From contig JACMOT010000592.1 of assembly GCA_014377915.1 (NCBI GenBank), positions 1-9,763 of the forward strand: a DNA stretch of 9,763 bases, in the 5' to 3' direction. The DNA is from Tardiphaga sp. Lineage in GTDB: Bacteria > Pseudomonadota > Alphaproteobacteria > Rhizobiales > Xanthobacteraceae. The notes under the pieces are model-generated. The model ran no database searches and was not told the DNA's origin. It was given only the letters and a program-made list of their open reading frames with translations. A program made the translations under genes and the position numbers. Below, piece after piece: positions 1-6,428 of the stretch; position 1 is the first letter of the stretch; the number at the start of each line of letters is the position of its first letter.

Positions 1-48
1 AGTCTGGGAGACTAGGGGTCGGAGGTTCAAATCCTCTCGCTCCGACCA
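1..48 (+). tRNA. tRNA-Pro(GGG), 3' part (5' end outside window)
   Basis: This is the 3' portion of a tRNA gene. The T-arm is visible (stem GGAGG, loop TTCAAAT, stem CCTCT at 21-37), followed by the acceptor strand CGCTCCG (38-44), discriminator A45 and an encoded CCA (46-48). Counting back through a 5-base variable loop (GGGTC, 16-20) and the anticodon stem strand ACTAG (11-15) leaves the loop CTGGGAG (4-10), so the anticodon is GGG at 6-8. Bases 1-3 (AGT) pair with ACT of the stem. The stretch GGGTCGGAGGTT is characteristic of bacterial tRNA-Pro. The base after the anticodon reads A, where tRNA-Pro normally has G37. The D-arm and 5' acceptor strand lie outside the window. A T-run (50-56) follows directly. 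Confidence 0.9.
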
Positions 49-69
49 ATTTTTTTAAATAAGCAATTT

Positions 70-159
70 TCAGACGCCAGAATGCTCCAGCTCCTGGATT
101 GTCGCGCTTTGGCGGACGATCTGGCGCCCCGGATGTTCAATCTCGTCGAGGATGTGATT
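70..159 (-). pseudogene. possible C-terminal scrap of an unidentified gene
   Basis: Read on the minus strand, about 29 codons run from an in-frame stop (TGA at 165-163) to a terminal TGA (72-70). They include HILDEIEHPGRQIVRQ, then SATIQELEHSGV. Codon use is GC-rich and protein-like, unlike the AT-rich flanks, but there is no start codon and I do not recognise the family. It may be the tail of a gene lost by deletion, or it may be chance. The same stretch contains a small hairpin (TCCAG-CTC-CTGGA, 86-98) inside a CGCCAG/CTGGCG pair (75-80 and 121-126), so a structured non-coding origin is also possible. Confidence 0.15.
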
Positions 160-211
160 TATTCAATGGGTGCACCCGGATCATTTTGGGTAGTATCTTA
201 ACTTGAATGTG

Positions 212-244
212 GCAAAGGCTCGCCAAACTTTGGCGGGCCTTTGC
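212..244 (-). terminator. 14-bp hairpin downstream of the four-cysteine protein gene
   Basis: GCAAAGGCTCGCCA (212-225) pairs with TGGCGGGCCTTTGC (231-244) over 14 bp with one G-T wobble, around a 5-base loop. It begins 22 bp past the stop codon of the minus-strand gene ending at 267. Its position suggests a transcription terminator, but neither strand has a T-run after the stem. It would therefore be an atypical terminator or an mRNA 3'-end stabiliser. A remnant of a mobile repeat is the alternative. Confidence 0.45.
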
Positions 245-266
245 TGAGCTAAAATATATATGTCGA

Positions 267-557
267 CTATCGAACAACAGGGGTATCGTTTTTGTCGATG
301 CGGGCTGCCGGCTTCGCATCTTTTTTCATGCGAGCCTTTTTATCCCCAACACAGTGGGTTTTCCCAGTATTTGAATCGGTACTTGTTGAATCGCCAATCT
401 TACAAGGCTGATCATAACAGGTAAGTTGATTGACCGAGCCGCACGCCCACTGTTTTGCCTGAGCCTGGTTGGCAGGCATGCTAGTGGCAATTATCACCAC
501 GGCAGCGGCTAGCACGCCGCCTAGGCCTATCGTGTGGTTGCGGGTCTGAAAACGCAT
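267..557 (-). CDS. small secreted four-cysteine protein, unknown function
   Basis: This 96-residue protein belongs to no family I recognise. Residues 1-34 form a Sec-type signal peptide: a short basic start (MRFQTRNH), a hydrophobic core (about 12-27) and an Ala-rich end with likely cleavage near QAQAK. The mature part of about 62 residues has four cysteines (in WACGS, LTCYD, QPCKI and THCVG), enough for two disulfides in the periplasm or outside the cell. It has a Ser/Thr/Asp-rich middle and a Lys/Arg-rich tail. The ATG at 557 is well supported by an AAGGAGGA Shine-Dalgarno six bases upstream, the strongest in the window. The gene stands alone, transcribed towards the tRNA, in DNA more AT-rich than the EPS genes, which fits horizontal acquisition. 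The signal peptide and Shine-Dalgarno argue for a real gene; function is unknown. Confidence 0.75.
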   Translation of the reverse strand: MRFQTRNHTIGLGGVLAAAVVIIATSMPANQAQAKQWACGSVNQLTCYDQPCKIGDSTSTDSNTGKTHCVGDKKARMKKDAKPAARIDKNDTPVVR

Positions 558-563
558 AGAACG

Positions 564-571
564 TCCTCCTT
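564..571 (-). promoter_or_regulatory. strong Shine-Dalgarno for the four-cysteine protein
   Basis: AAGGAGGA on the minus strand lies six bases before the ATG at 557-555. It is a near-perfect anti-16S match and fixes the start codon. No clear -35/-10 pair could be recognised in the roughly 100 bp upstream. Confidence 0.8.
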
Positions 572-744
572 CTATTTGAGCCTGAATTGGCTCTCTTAAT
601 TAGGTCGTTTCTCCCCCAACGAAAGTTCTTAGCGCGGGGGTTACATCGGGGGTAGTTTTTAAGATTGCGCCATCGCCCCCCGTCTCTTGTGCGCGAGACG
701 AAGGTATGCTCATCGTCAAGTAATAGCGAGGCGAAGCATGAAGC

Positions 745-1058
745 TCCCGACAACGGCATCGCTATCAGCATTGACGGCAAGGGCGTCTGGCGGGACGACG
801 TGTTCGTCGAACGATTTTGGCGTAGCATCAATTACGAGGCGGTCTATCTGCGGGCCTACGACAGCGTAGGCGAGGCGCGGAAATCGGTCAGCCAATATCT
901 GAACTTCTACAACGGCCGAAGGCCTCACTCCAGCCTTGACGGCCAGACGCCTGATCAGGCCTACTTCACTCTGCTGCCGATCCGCATGGCAGCCTAACCA
1001 CGGCAGAGGCTCCACTTATCGGCGCGGAAAATCTGTTCAGACAACCGGGACCACTTCA
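745..1058 (+). mobile_element. IS3-family insertion sequence, 3' remnant with right end
   Basis: This is the right-hand part of an IS3-family element. It holds the C-terminal third of the transposase, then about 60 bp of non-coding DNA ending in CTGTTCAGACAACCGGGACC and ACTTCA (to about 1058). That ending resembles, from memory, the terminal inverted repeat of related IS3-family elements. The matching left repeat (TGAAGTGGTCCCGG form) is absent upstream in the window, as are orfA and the first part of orfB, so the copy cannot move on its own. The exact left break (about 740-750) is inferred from where transposase similarity begins. Confidence 0.75.
749..997 (+). pseudogene. IS3-family transposase (OrfB), C-terminal fragment
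   Basis: This is the last 82 codons of an IS3-family DDE transposase with an rve integrase core. The conserved blocks are visible in order: DNGIAISIDGKG, VWRDDVFVERFWRS, NYEAVYLRAYDS, YLNFYNGRRPHSSLDG and QTPDQAYF. The Glu of VFVER (codon 809-811) is the third catalytic residue of the DDE triad. Both Asp residues, the DNA-binding region and orfA are missing. The frame stays open back to about 665, but that upstream translation does not resemble transposase, so the element was broken near 745 and joined to foreign sequence. It cannot be active. The FYNGRRPHSSL motif makes the family call firm; the subgroup cannot be assigned. Confidence 0.85.
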
Positions 1059-1189
1059 TTGCGGTTTGCCGTGTGACCCGAGCACATGGCCATATTTGTT
1101 ATGGCTCCGATCCGCGGCCGGCCGTCCATTTGCCGTTTTTCACGACACGCATTTTTGAAGCCACGTATTTTTTCAAGGCGCGCATTCTA

Positions 1190-2794
1190 ATGACTGACTC
1201 AGCGATCGGCGGCGTGCGGCGGCGGCCGCAGACCGCGGCGATCGCCATCACCAGCCTCGTCGTGGCGATCTTCGTGTTTCGCGCGCTGCCGGGCCGGCTC
1301 TGGCTCGACGAACTCTACACCGTGACGCTGCTGCGGGCGGACAGCCTGTCAAAATTGTGGGCCGGAATCGTGCTCGGCCTCGACGGCAATCCGCCGCTCT
1401 ATCTGACCGCCGCCTGGCTGGTCACGCAGGCGACGCCGTCTGCAATTTCCTCCGTGGTGATTCTGAAGCTGATCAATGTCGTTGTCACGATAGGCGCCCT
1501 CGCGGTGCTGTATCGCCTCGCGCGGCGCGTGGCGTCGCCGCTGGCCGGCTGGATCGCGGTGTTCCTGCTGGCCGCGCTGAACGACAATGTCGTGTTCGTC
1601 GCGCTCGAGCTGCGCGCCTATGCGCTGTATTTTCTACTCGGTATGCTCGCGGCGCTGTTCCAGCAGCGGCTCATCGAGCGCGGCCGGCTGTTCGATGTTG
1701 CGATGCTGGCGTTGCTCGATATCGCGCTGACGCTGGTGCATGGTTTCGGCATTCTGTATGTCGCGTGCATCTTTCTGGCTGGCGCGCTCAGCCATGTGCG
1801 GCGGGGCTGGCGGGCGACGCTGCCATCACTGTTGGCAACGCTGCCGGCCGTGGTGGCGCTGGCGTGCTGGATACCGTTCGTGATCCGGCAGACCGAAATC
1901 GTGCAGCCCTATAGCTGGATCTGGCCGCCCGGCGCGATGGATCTGGTGCTCAGCCTGTTTCCATCGCAGGCCGCGCTTTGGCTGGCGGTCGGCGAGGCCT
2001 ATGGCATCGTGTTGCTGATGGTCTGGCTCCGTCGCCACGGGCTGGCCGCGCCGCCGCGTGCGATCGGGCTGGACGATCGCTGGCAGCCACAGCGCTATTT
2101 CGCGCTGCTGGCGCTCGGCATGGCCGGCATTGCCGGCTCGATCTGGGTGGTGTCGGTCGCCAATGTCCCGATCTTCGTGCCGCGCTATTTCGTGCCGCAG
2201 ATGTTGGTCGGCTTCGCGTTGCATCTGTTGTGTGCCGAGTTGCTGATCCGCTGCGCGCGGCATCGTTTTCCGCGCCGTGACGCGGCGTTCGGCGCGATCG
2301 CCATCGTGGCGGCGCCGGCGCTGCTGGTCACGATGCTGCTGGTGCAAGGTCCGTTGCGCGAGCGGATTCCCTGCCTCGATGCGCAAGGCGGACTGTTCGA
2401 AGCCGGTTTTGTCCACGGCGACATGCCGGTGATTGCCGATTCGCCGCATGTCTGGTTGCCGCGCCTGACCTATGCCGAACACGCCGATGCCTATCGCTTC
2501 CCGCTGGATTGGGAGGTGGTGATCAACTATCCGAACTGGGCGCGCGGCAACGCCATCGATTACAACATGATGCAGCGCATCGGGCGCTGGGCCGGGCTGT
2601 CATCGGTGATGCCGACCGCGGAGATCCTGAATGCCTATCCGGAATTCCTGGTGATCGAGTCAGGGCGGGCTTGGCTGCACCATCTGCGGCAGACCCACGA
2701 CATCACGGCCGAACGACTCGTCGAGGCGCGCGACGCCGGCGGCCGGCTGAGCTGTACGCTGTGGAAGGTCACGGGTGTTGGTCCGCGCCGGTAA
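1190..2794 (+). CDS. GT-C glycosyltransferase, ArnT/PMT_2-like (family 39 type)
   Basis: This is a 534-residue multi-pass inner-membrane protein. GT-C enzymes of this kind move a sugar from a polyprenyl-phosphate carrier to an acceptor on the periplasmic face. The first membrane segment (about 17-33) leads into LWLDELYT (37-44). Its Asp-Glu pair (D40, E41) sits in the first periplasmic loop, where GT-C enzymes keep the catalytic acid. GNPPLY (66-71) follows, matching the family's HPPLY-type block. RAYALY (142-147) and PRYFVP (331-336) are other family-like blocks, with roughly ten hydrophobic segments up to about 385 and a soluble C-terminal domain of about 150 residues. An in-frame GTG at 1073 would add 39 residues, but they look non-conserved and begin 15 bp from the IS end, so the ATG at 1190 is preferred (weak AAGG upstream). 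Acceptor and sugar are unknown. The adjacent EPS genes suggest polysaccharide or lipid decoration. Confidence 0.8.
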   Translation: MTDSAIGGVRRRPQTAAIAITSLVVAIFVFRALPGRLWLDELYTVTLLRADSLSKLWAGIVLGLDGNPPLYLTAAWLVTQATPSAISSVVILKLINVVVTIGALAVLYRLARRVASPLAGWIAVFLLAALNDNVVFVALELRAYALYFLLGMLAALFQQRLIERGRLFDVAMLALLDIALTLVHGFGILYVACIFLAGALSHVRRGWRATLPSLLATLPAVVALACWIPFVIRQTEIVQPYSWIWPPGAMDLVLSLFPSQAALWLAVGEAYGIVLLMVWLRRHGLAAPPRAIGLDDRWQPQRYFALLALGMAGIAGSIWVVSVANVPIFVPRYFVPQMLVGFALHLLCAELLIRCARHRFPRRDAAFGAIAIVAAPALLVTMLLVQGPLRERIPCLDAQGGLFEAGFVHGDMPVIADSPHVWLPRLTYAEHADAYRFPLDWEVVINYPNWARGNAIDYNMMQRIGRWAGLSSVMPTAEILNAYPEFLVIESGRAWLHHLRQTHDITAERLVEARDAGGRLSCTLWKVTGVGPRR

Positions 2795-2813
2795 GCTGCG
2801 ACCAAAAGGAAGT

Positions 2814-2839
2814 GGCCCGGAGCGTGAAAACTCCGAGCC
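2814..2839 (+). terminator. hairpin after the GT-C gene (first of two)
   Basis: GGCCCGGAG (2814-2822) pairs with CTCCGAGCC (2831-2839), with one mismatch, around an 8-base loop. It lies 19 bp past the stop at 2794. No T-run follows, so it is a candidate rather than a clear intrinsic terminator. Confidence 0.35.
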
Positions 2840-2844
2840 ATCTG

Positions 2845-2869
2845 ACGCGGACGTACATCCGGTCCGCGT
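2845..2869 (+). terminator. hairpin after the GT-C gene (second of two)
   Basis: ACGCGGAC (2845-2852) pairs perfectly with GTCCGCGT (2862-2869) around a 9-base loop, five bases after the previous hairpin. Only a short TT follows. Tandem GC-rich hairpins between two independent genes suggest transcription of the glycosyltransferase stops here. Confidence 0.45.
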
Positions 2870-3007
2870 TTGGATGATCTCATCATGCGGCGTCGTGGTT
2901 AATTAAATATTACCTGCGATGGCCGTATTCGTCGGGATGTTTCCGGATATGACCGCCATCAAGCGGAACTATCGGGCCGGGTGCGACTTGATAGCGCACA
3001 CTTTCAA

Positions 3008-3016
3008 GGAAGAGAG
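3008..3016 (+). promoter_or_regulatory. Shine-Dalgarno for the Gly/His/Arg-rich protein
   Basis: GGAAGAGAG lies five bases before the ATG at 3022 and fixes that start. The 150 bp upstream include an AT-rich stretch, GGTTAATTAAATATTACC (2897-2914), which is partly palindromic and could be a promoter or operator. No clear sigma-factor consensus was recognised. Confidence 0.6.
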
Positions 3017-3021
3017 ATTCA

Positions 3022-3255
3022 ATGATCAAGACTTTCGCCGCACTCGCCGCCGCCGCGTTGCTGTACATCGCTGTACCGACCGCTCCGGCGGCGGCCCAGG
3101 GGATCAGCGTGCAGATCGGCAATGGTGGCCACCGCGGCTATCATGGTGGCGGTTACCGCCATGGCCGCAACGAATTCCGTCGCCCGATGCGTCGCGGCTG
3201 GGATCATCGTGGTCCGCGCGGCCCGCGCGGTCGCACCGTGATCATCAACCGCTGA
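3022..3255 (+). CDS. small secreted Gly/His/Arg-rich protein
   Basis: This 77-residue protein has a clear Sec signal peptide: MIK start, hydrophobic core at about 5-20, and TAPAAAQG with likely cleavage after AAA near residue 25. The mature part of about 52 residues is strongly basic and low in complexity, rich in Gly, His and Arg (GGHRGYHGGGYRHGR, then WDHRGPRGPRGR), ending in RTVIINR. It has no cysteine and no recognisable catalytic motif. Small secreted basic proteins of this style are, to my knowledge, common in Bradyrhizobium and relatives and are mostly annotated as hypothetical. The start is supported by GGAAGAGAG five bases upstream, and a strong terminator follows 17 bp after the stop, so it is a single-gene transcript. 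His-rich repeats might bind metal, and the charge might favour contact with acidic polysaccharide; both are speculation. Confidence 0.75.
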   Translation: MIKTFAALAAAALLYIAVPTAPAAAQGISVQIGNGGHRGYHGGGYRHGRNEFRRPMRRGWDHRGPRGPRGRTVIINR

Positions 3256-3272
3256 TCGGTTCAGTGTCTCGT

Positions 3273-3302
3273 AAAACAGCCCCGCGCAAGCGGGGCTGTT
3301 TT
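3273..3302. terminator. bidirectional intrinsic terminator
   Basis: AAAACAGCCCCGC (3273-3285) pairs perfectly with GCGGGGCTGTTTT (3290-3302) around a GCAA loop. The stem is GC-rich with A/T tails on both sides, so each strand reads as a GC hairpin followed by T's. It sits between two convergent genes, 17 bp after the stop at 3255 and 17 bp after the stop of the minus-strand polymerase gene at 3320. It should end transcription from both directions. Confidence 0.9.
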
Positions 3303-3319
3303 CGTTTGACGCGACGACA

Positions 3320-4594
3320 TCAGCACGCGGTCGGAATTGGCTCCGGCAGCTTCGGTGATCGCCGGCTCGCCATGTATTGGTGAGTGGCGGCGAACATGCC
3401 CCACATCGCGCCCAGCATCATCCAGAAATGGCGCCAGTGGTCGGTATCGATGATGAAGGCTTCCCCGACCGTGCCGAGGAAGGCCGCGAATACCGCGAGA
3501 TAGGGCCGCTGCCACGGAACACGCACGAAGATGTAACGGAACCCGAGCAGCGCGGTGGTGAAGACCAGCGCCGGATAGCAGATGCCGGAAATCCACCCGC
3601 CGGACATGAAGGCGTTCAAATAGGAATTGTGGGTATCCTCCGGAAAGAACCGGGTGAATTGCAGCGGGCCGATGCCGAACGGCAGATCGAGCGCCATTTG
3701 TGCGCCGAGCAGATGACGGCCGAACCGGCCAAAGCGTCCCTCGTCATATTTCTGGTCGAAACTGGCACGCTGCCTGAACATATCGGCGAAGAAATCGAAC
3801 TGCAGCAGCAGTACCAGCGCCACCGTGATGACCAGCACCGCCAGCACCGCCATCCCGATGATGCGCGTGCGCTGCTTGTGCGACGGGCTGGTCAGCACCA
3901 TCAGGAACAGCATGAAGGCCGAGGTGACGGCGAGCAGGCCCCAGGCGGCGCGGGAGAACGCCAGCAGCACGGCGAGTGCGATGATGCCAAGCGCGACGGC
4001 GCTGCGCAGCGATTTGCCGAACCCGTCGGACACCACGCCTTGCAGCGCGAACAGGGCCGGCAGCACCAGGAACGCGCCGAGCACGTTGGGGTCCTTGAAG
4101 GTGCCGGCGGCGCGGCCATACAGCGTGAACAATTCGCCGCCGCCCGGGATCAGATGCAGATAGCCGGCGGTGCCGGACAGTGACGCCACCAGCGCGCCGG
4201 CGACCAGGCCCCGGCGCAGTAGATCGAGCCGCGCCGCGGTGTCCTCGGACAGCACCAGGGCGATGAAGATCGCCGTCGCCGCCATGTACCAGGACGTCAG
4301 GATCCAGTTGATGATCGGCGTCCGGTCGAGCAGATAGGCGGCGCAGATCGTGTAGCCGAGATTGACCAGGAACAGCAGCAGCAGCAGCGGCATGAATGCC
4401 AGCCGCATCCGCAGGCCGGTGGCGAAGAACACCACCATCGCGGTGAGGATGGCAATCTCGTAGGGGCTGGGTTCGATCAGCACGATGGCCCCGCCGAACC
4501 CGATCGACCACAGCAAGGCGCGCTGCAGCACCGCCACGGCGGGCGGTGCGGCGCGGTGGTCATAAAGCTGATCGGCCGCGGCGGTGATCGTCAT
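3320..4594 (-). CDS. O-antigen ligase / Wzy-type EPS polymerase family protein
   Basis: This 424-residue polytopic inner-membrane protein of the O-antigen ligase/polymerase superfamily (WaaL, Wzy, ExoQ) has about 10-12 hydrophobic segments. Proteins of this family join lipid-linked repeat units, or transfer them to an acceptor, on the periplasmic face. Family-like blocks are GRAAGTFKDPNVLG (160-173), FSRAAW (213-218), a large loop with GRFGRFGRHLLG (286-297), and LPFGIGPLQFTRFFPEDTHN (304-323) then SYLNAFMSGGW. The His-Asn of HNSYL (322-323) sits where WaaL-type enzymes carry a functionally important His. Length is typical. Ligase and polymerase cannot be told apart by sequence alone; the EPS setting favours polymerase. 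The start is the ATG at 4594, with only a weak GGGG upstream. The gene follows the sugar-phosphate transferase after a 187-bp gap with no obvious gene or strong terminator. It ends at a shared bidirectional terminator. Confidence 0.85.
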   Translation of the reverse strand: MTITAAADQLYDHRAAPPAVAVLQRALLWSIGFGGAIVLIEPSPYEIAILTAMVVFFATGLRMRLAFMPLLLLLFLVNLGYTICAAYLLDRTPIINWILTSWYMAATAIFIALVLSEDTAARLDLLRRGLVAGALVASLSGTAGYLHLIPGGGELFTLYGRAAGTFKDPNVLGAFLVLPALFALQGVVSDGFGKSLRSAVALGIIALAVLLAFSRAAWGLLAVTSAFMLFLMVLTSPSHKQRTRIIGMAVLAVLVITVALVLLLQFDFFADMFRQRASFDQKYDEGRFGRFGRHLLGAQMALDLPFGIGPLQFTRFFPEDTHNSYLNAFMSGGWISGICYPALVFTTALLGFRYIFVRVPWQRPYLAVFAAFLGTVGEAFIIDTDHWRHFWMMLGAMWGMFAATHQYMASRRSPKLPEPIPTAC

Positions 4595-4781
4595 GATGCC
4601 CCGACACTAGCGCGGCTGTATTGACGAGTGGTGTAGGGGGGCCGCCACCAGCGTTGTCGCGTTCCCGGGAAGCGATGCCATCCGATGTATGGCTCCACTG
4701 AGCCGAAGCCCCGCTTTTCAGCCAGCCGGGAAACGCAGCTTGACGAAACACTCTGGTCCGCGGCTGGCACGCCGCCGATCG

Positions 4782-6320
4782 CTAATACGCGTTTTCGTTC
4801 TTGGTCATCAGCGCGATCGGCGTCTTCACCAGGATATAGAGGTCGAACAGCACCGACCAATTCTCGATGTAGTAGAGGTCGAACTCGACGCGCTTCTGGA
4901 TCTTCTCCTCGCTGTCGACCTCGCCGCGCCAGCCATTGACCTGGGCCCAGCCGGTGATGCCGGGCTTGACGCGGTGGCGGGCGAAGTAGCCGTCCACGGC
5001 CTCGTCGAACAGCTGGCTCTGCAGTCTGCCCTGCACGGCGTGGGGGCGGGGACCGACCAGCGACAGGTTGCCCTTGAAGACGACGTTGAACAACTGCGGC
5101 AGTTCGTCGAGGCTGGTCTTGCGGATGAACCGGCCAATTCGGGTGACGCGCGAGTCGTTTTTGGTGACGACCTGCTTGGCCAGCGGATCGGCCTGGTCAT
5201 GAAACAGCGAGCGGAACTTGAAGACGTCGATGCGCTCGTTGTTGAAACCGAAACGCTTCTGCCGGAACAGCACCGGGCCCGGGCTGTCGAGCTTGATCGC
5301 CAGCGCCACCAGCCCCATCAGCGGCAGCGCGGCCAGCAGGATCAGCCCGCCGACAATGCGGTCGAAGGTCCATTTCAGCACCAGATCCCAGTCGGTGATC
5401 GGTGCCTCGAACACGTCGAGGGTTGGTACCTTTCCGAGATAGGAATAGGAGCGCGGCCGGAAGCGCAGCTTGTTGGTGTGCGCCGACAGCCGGATGTCGA
5501 CCGGAAGCACCCACAGCTTCTTCAGCATTTCCAGGATACGGGTCTCGGCCGAGATCGGCAGCGCGAACAGCACCAGATCGATACGCGTGCGGCGGGCGAA
5601 TTCGATGATGTCATCGACCTTGCCGAGCTTCGGACTGCCGGCAATGGTGTTAAGCGAACGCTTGTCGTTGCGATCATCGAACACGCCGAGGATCTGAAGA
5701 TCGGAATCTTCCTGGCTGTTGAGCTCCTTGATCAGGCTCGCACCATTGCTGTCGGCGCCGACGATGATGGTGCGGCGCGCCAGCCGGCCCTGCAGCGCCC
5801 AGCGCCGGATCAGCATGCGCAGCACGGTCCGTTGTGCGATCATCGCAAACAGCCCGACGATGAAGAAGGATGACAGCCAGACCCGCGACACCGAGCTGCC
5901 GAATTTGGCCAGGAACGTGATTCCGGTCGACAGCAGGAACACGAAAGCCCAGGCCGAGGCCATCCGGGTTAGCTGTCGAACCCGTCCACGGAACGCCTCG
6001 ACGTGATAGACATCGGCGGCCTGGAACGCGATCACGGCCATCACTGCGATGGCCACGATAGCCGCGATATATTCCCAGGAGAAGCCGTCGGTGCGGGCGA
6101 CGTGCGCCAGATAGATCGCGATGCCGACGAGCGTGAGGACGATGAAATCAGCGAGGCGCACGGCACCCGTGAGGACGATTGGCGAATAGGCGGAGCGGAC
6201 TTTCTCGTTGGCAACAGCGAGCGCCGCCGGCGTCAGCCGTCGGCGACGTTCGAACTGGCGTTGGCCTGGGGCCGCGGTCGTCGCGGCGTCAAGCATCGAG
6301 CGTGCGTTGATAGGTTCCAC
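4782..6320 (-). CDS. undecaprenyl-phosphate sugar-1-phosphate transferase (WcaJ/ExoY-like)
   Basis: This 512-residue polyprenyl glycosylphosphotransferase is the initiating enzyme of repeat-unit synthesis. It moves a hexose-1-phosphate from a nucleotide sugar to undecaprenyl phosphate on the cytoplasmic face. The layout is that of the long WcaJ type: four membrane segments (about 50-72, 84-104, 121-138, 148-166), a Rossmann-like CoA_binding_3 domain starting at [11 protein letters not shown] (183-193), a fifth hydrophobic segment (about 321-343) and the catalytic Bac_transf domain. Catalytic-domain motifs are [14 protein letters not shown] (345-358), DVFKFRSL (365-372), [12 protein letters not shown] (401-412) with the Asp-Glu dyad D405/E406, [11 protein letters not shown] (417-427) and [16 protein letters not shown] (452-467). 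The start is a GTG at 6320 with a weak GGA upstream; an ATG eight codons in has no better site. Glucose is the usual substrate of such enzymes, but galactose cannot be excluded. A 108-bp gap separates it from the upstream GT4 gene. Confidence 0.93.
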   Translation of the reverse strand: MEPINARSMLDAATTAAPGQRQFERRRRLTPAALAVANEKVRSAYSPIVLTGAVRLADFIVLTLVGIAIYLAHVARTDGFSWEYIAAIVAIAVMAVIAFQAADVYHVEAFRGRVRQLTRMASAWAFVFLLSTGITFLAKFGSSVSRVWLSSFFIVGLFAMIAQRTVLRMLIRRWALQGRLARRTIIVGADSNGASLIKELNSQEDSDLQILGVFDDRNDKRSLNTIAGSPKLGKVDDIIEFARRTRIDLVLFALPISAETRILEMLKKLWVLPVDIRLSAHTNKLRFRPRSYSYLGKVPTLDVFEAPITDWDLVLKWTFDRIVGGLILLAALPLMGLVALAIKLDSPGPVLFRQKRFGFNNERIDVFKFRSLFHDQADPLAKQVVTKNDSRVTRIGRFIRKTSLDELPQLFNVVFKGNLSLVGPRPHAVQGRLQSQLFDEAVDGYFARHRVKPGITGWAQVNGWRGEVDSEEKIQKRVEFDLYYIENWSVLFDLYILVKTPIALMTKNENAY

Positions 6321-6428
6321 GTGAACATTCCGTCTGCTTGGCTTGCACGAGAATGGCTGCGCAGAGCTTATTACTTTTTCGGCCGTATAGCGGACAATTC
6401 GAAAGATTTGGTTACAGGTTAAGAAGAG

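Noticed and set aside
665..748. Upstream extension of the transposase frame (MRHRPPSLVRETKVC...)
   Set aside because: The frame is open by chance. The translation does not resemble IS3 transposase and has no Shine-Dalgarno, so the fragment is called only from about 749.
1826..2482. 218-codon open frame on the minus strand inside the GT-C gene
   Set aside because: The composition is dominated by Arg/His/Gln/Asp, typical of antisense GC-rich frames, and there is no ribosome site.
2910..3122. Possible short minus-strand protein ending in GGHIRKHPDEYGHRR
   Set aside because: It overlaps the well-supported secreted protein and its Shine-Dalgarno on the other strand. There is no ribosome site and no recognised similarity.
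3377..4183. Long open frame on the plus strand opposite the polymerase gene
   Set aside because: It is an antisense shadow in GC-rich DNA with a Gln/Glu/Arg/His-biased composition. The minus strand gives a coherent membrane protein with family motifs.
4689..5873. 394-codon open frame on the plus strand opposite the sugar-phosphate transferase
   Set aside because: It is an antisense shadow with low-complexity charged composition. The opposite strand carries all Bac_transf motifs.
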